This document shows, in pieces, positions 62,528 to 64,000 of a DNA stretch of 64,000 bases. The notes beneath the pieces were generated by a model. It searched no databases. It worked only from the letters and a program-made list of their open reading frames with translations, and was not told the DNA's origin. Both the position numbers and the translations under genes were made by a program. The DNA lies in the NCBI GenBank assembly GCA_036345935.2, contig JADWOT020000007.1, positions 4,502,786 to 4,566,785 on the forward strand, read 5' to 3'. Every line of letters begins with the position of its first letter. Position 1 is the stretch's first letter. The DNA comes from Taenia hydatigena. Taxonomy: Eukaryota > Platyhelminthes > Cestoda > Cyclophyllidea > Taeniidae.

Positions 62528-63367
62528 ATGCAACCAAAAGTCACCTTTAAGAGCACTTTTCAGGAGGAATCAGCTAATCCATTACCGGATCAAGACCCCC
62601 TGACCCAAGGTCTTGGTAGCAATGACAGTGTAAATTACATGAAATGGGTGGATGAGAACCTCTGTTTGATGCTTTTTGAGAGAGTTTTCCGGACCAGGCG
62701 CCATGTTTTGGCTGATGCATCACGTTATTACAACAAAACAGAAGACTTCTTTCGTGAGCTTGCTTTGATGGATTTTCCTGTTGTGCATACCTCCATAAGC
62801 TGTATAATCACCAGGCCATGTCGCTGCACAAGATCATCGCAATACAGGACGACACGATACAAATGCGATTTTCCATTATCACATTCGTCTCCCTCGATTC
62901 GTCTCTGGTTGGACGTGTCATCGGATATTCCGAACTTTTAAAATTAGTGGAATCAATGTCTGAGGACAGCAGGCGGTGCTGTGGTGGACATATATGAGCG
63001 GTGTGAAGGAGTTGGAGAAGTGGAGGGAAGGATGAAGCTGAGCGATTACGACTGTGTCATTTTATACCTTGATTACTCGGACCTCAAAATTCGAAATTGT
63101 GAACACCCAATTGGCCTCGGTGATATTCTTACGCCTGAGCAAATATTTGTTGTGACAGGCATGATGTGGCAAAGGATAGATCCCTATCCAAATGTGGATT
63201 TCATGCAGAAGACGTTTCAGGCCTTGGGTGGTTTCCACTTTCCTCTTTTTTCCAAGTTTCCCCACAGTTGGCGCATTTGGTGTAATAGGCGCCAAAATAA
63301 TTCGTTGATCAATTTTGTGGAGATAATACGCTGGGCTTGTCTCCATGTCATATGGAATAGAATTTAA
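62528..63367 (+). pseudogene. Protein-coding relic J, copy 2 (frameshifted)
   Basis: Three overlapping open stretches in two frames give a protein-like reading. 62528 to about 62795 reads with WVDENLCLMLFERVF and FFRELALMDFP. About 62776-62994 is in another frame, with MSLHKIIAIQDDTIQMRF starting at 62818. From about 62981 to 63364 it returns to the first frame, with LTPEQIF, VVTGMMW, MQKTFQALGGFHF and WRIWCNRRQN, ending TAA at 63365. The frame change twice over suggests two small indels in a gene of about 270 residues; an unseen intron is the alternative. The C-terminal third matches the inverted copy at 54442-54798. The family is unknown to me; I see no transposase or polymerase motif. Confidence 0.5.
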
Positions 63368-63410
63368 CGCGCTTAAGCACAGTTGTGATGAGCCGGTCTA
63401 TGGCAGCATT

Positions 63411-64000
63411 CTGTAAAGTGCTGTTAAGTCTTCAAAATAAATAGCATAAAACGGTGCATGAAAAGTTCTTTACGCTTTATTGTTACAATGGGTGCTTTCA
63501 GAACAGAAGCGCAAGTGTTTTGTGCTTGTCAAGCGGCGAGGAATACACTGACTTCGCACCGTTTCGTTTGTGGTGGTGGGTTTCTATGGGCTAAATTTGC
63601 GGCATTTTTCATCGTAGTCAGTTATTCTGCTTTTTCATTGCACCACTTTACCTACCGCGAATGAGGTTAAGAATGCTTTTTGGGTAGTAATAATAGTTAC
63701 AAACTGCAGTTCTGATGCCCACAAGATATGGCCGGCCTCGCTTATTTTTCTGAGGATCGCTTAACTTACTGATGTTTCGGTCGAGGACAGCGAGACACGA
63801 CCTCTGTTGCAAGCTTCGCTACTACACCTCCTGCACCTATAGAGCAAACATGGTCGAGATGAGGGCGTGCAATGATACTAGTCGTGCATTGCCCTGTGGC
63901 CATTGCGTAAAATAGAATAGATTAATGGTCAAACATCGCACGAGCCTCTGCGGGTGCCGAGAGTACTTTGATCTAATGCTTCAGTAGCACAGTGCGTATT
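63411..64000. other. Right edge, no feature
   Basis: Short frames only. The likeness to 54400 (block J flank) fades by about 63410. Confidence 0.4.

Noticed and set aside
1..64000. CRISPR array, bacterial operon or phage content
   Set aside because: No regular spacer-repeat pattern, no dense same-strand genes, and clear eukaryotic splice sites.

Overview
The window reads as non-coding nuclear DNA of a eukaryote, most likely a metazoan. Direct signs are GT-AG introns of about 90-120 bases, a match to the eukaryotic initiator tRNA, 5S rRNA-derived sequence of eukaryotic type, short interstitial CCCTAA runs, and no long open frames or operons. A parasitic flatworm is my guess for the lineage. 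It rests on general texture only and is weak.

One well-supported protein gene is present. It has four exons on the minus strand (15238 down to 14229), with consensus splice sites, phases that join at every boundary, a Kozak-type start, a stop and an AATAAA signal. It encodes about 231 residues of a family I do not recognise: a Ser/Pro-rich N-terminus, an acidic middle and a very basic, Cys-rich C-terminus.

Most of the rest is decayed, nested repeats. (1) A ~2 kb unit (A) lies at 6405-8600 and again inverted at 50475-52400; both carry a tRNA-Arg-like module. (2) A multi-segment repeat (B) lies at 15745-20468 and 44390-50479, with a terminal piece inverted at 59005-59775. Its left part is a short element whose minus-strand head derives from 5S rRNA (44861-44950, remnant at 16226-16262), which looks like a SINE3-type retroposon. 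In the second B copy another repeat (F, also at 42880-43915) sits between two copies of the same B segment. (3) The last 11 kb interleaves several smaller duplicated blocks (G, H, I, J). Block J carries decayed protein-coding sequence at 54442-54798 and 62528-63367.

Transfer-RNA-like sequences of several kinds are scattered through the window: initiator Met 24278, Ser-GCT 8718, Thr-TGT 11106, a relative at 12690, elongator Met 20467, Arg 20680, 7357 and 51414, Trp 58076. The initiator is the best preserved. The others range from plausible to clearly degenerate, so most are probably pseudogenes or retroposon heads.

Long stretches (roughly 0.3-4.7 kb, 24.4-38.1 kb, 38.3-40.9 kb, 56.3-58 kb) hold nothing I can name. 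Repeat boundaries were found by eye and may be off by tens of bases.
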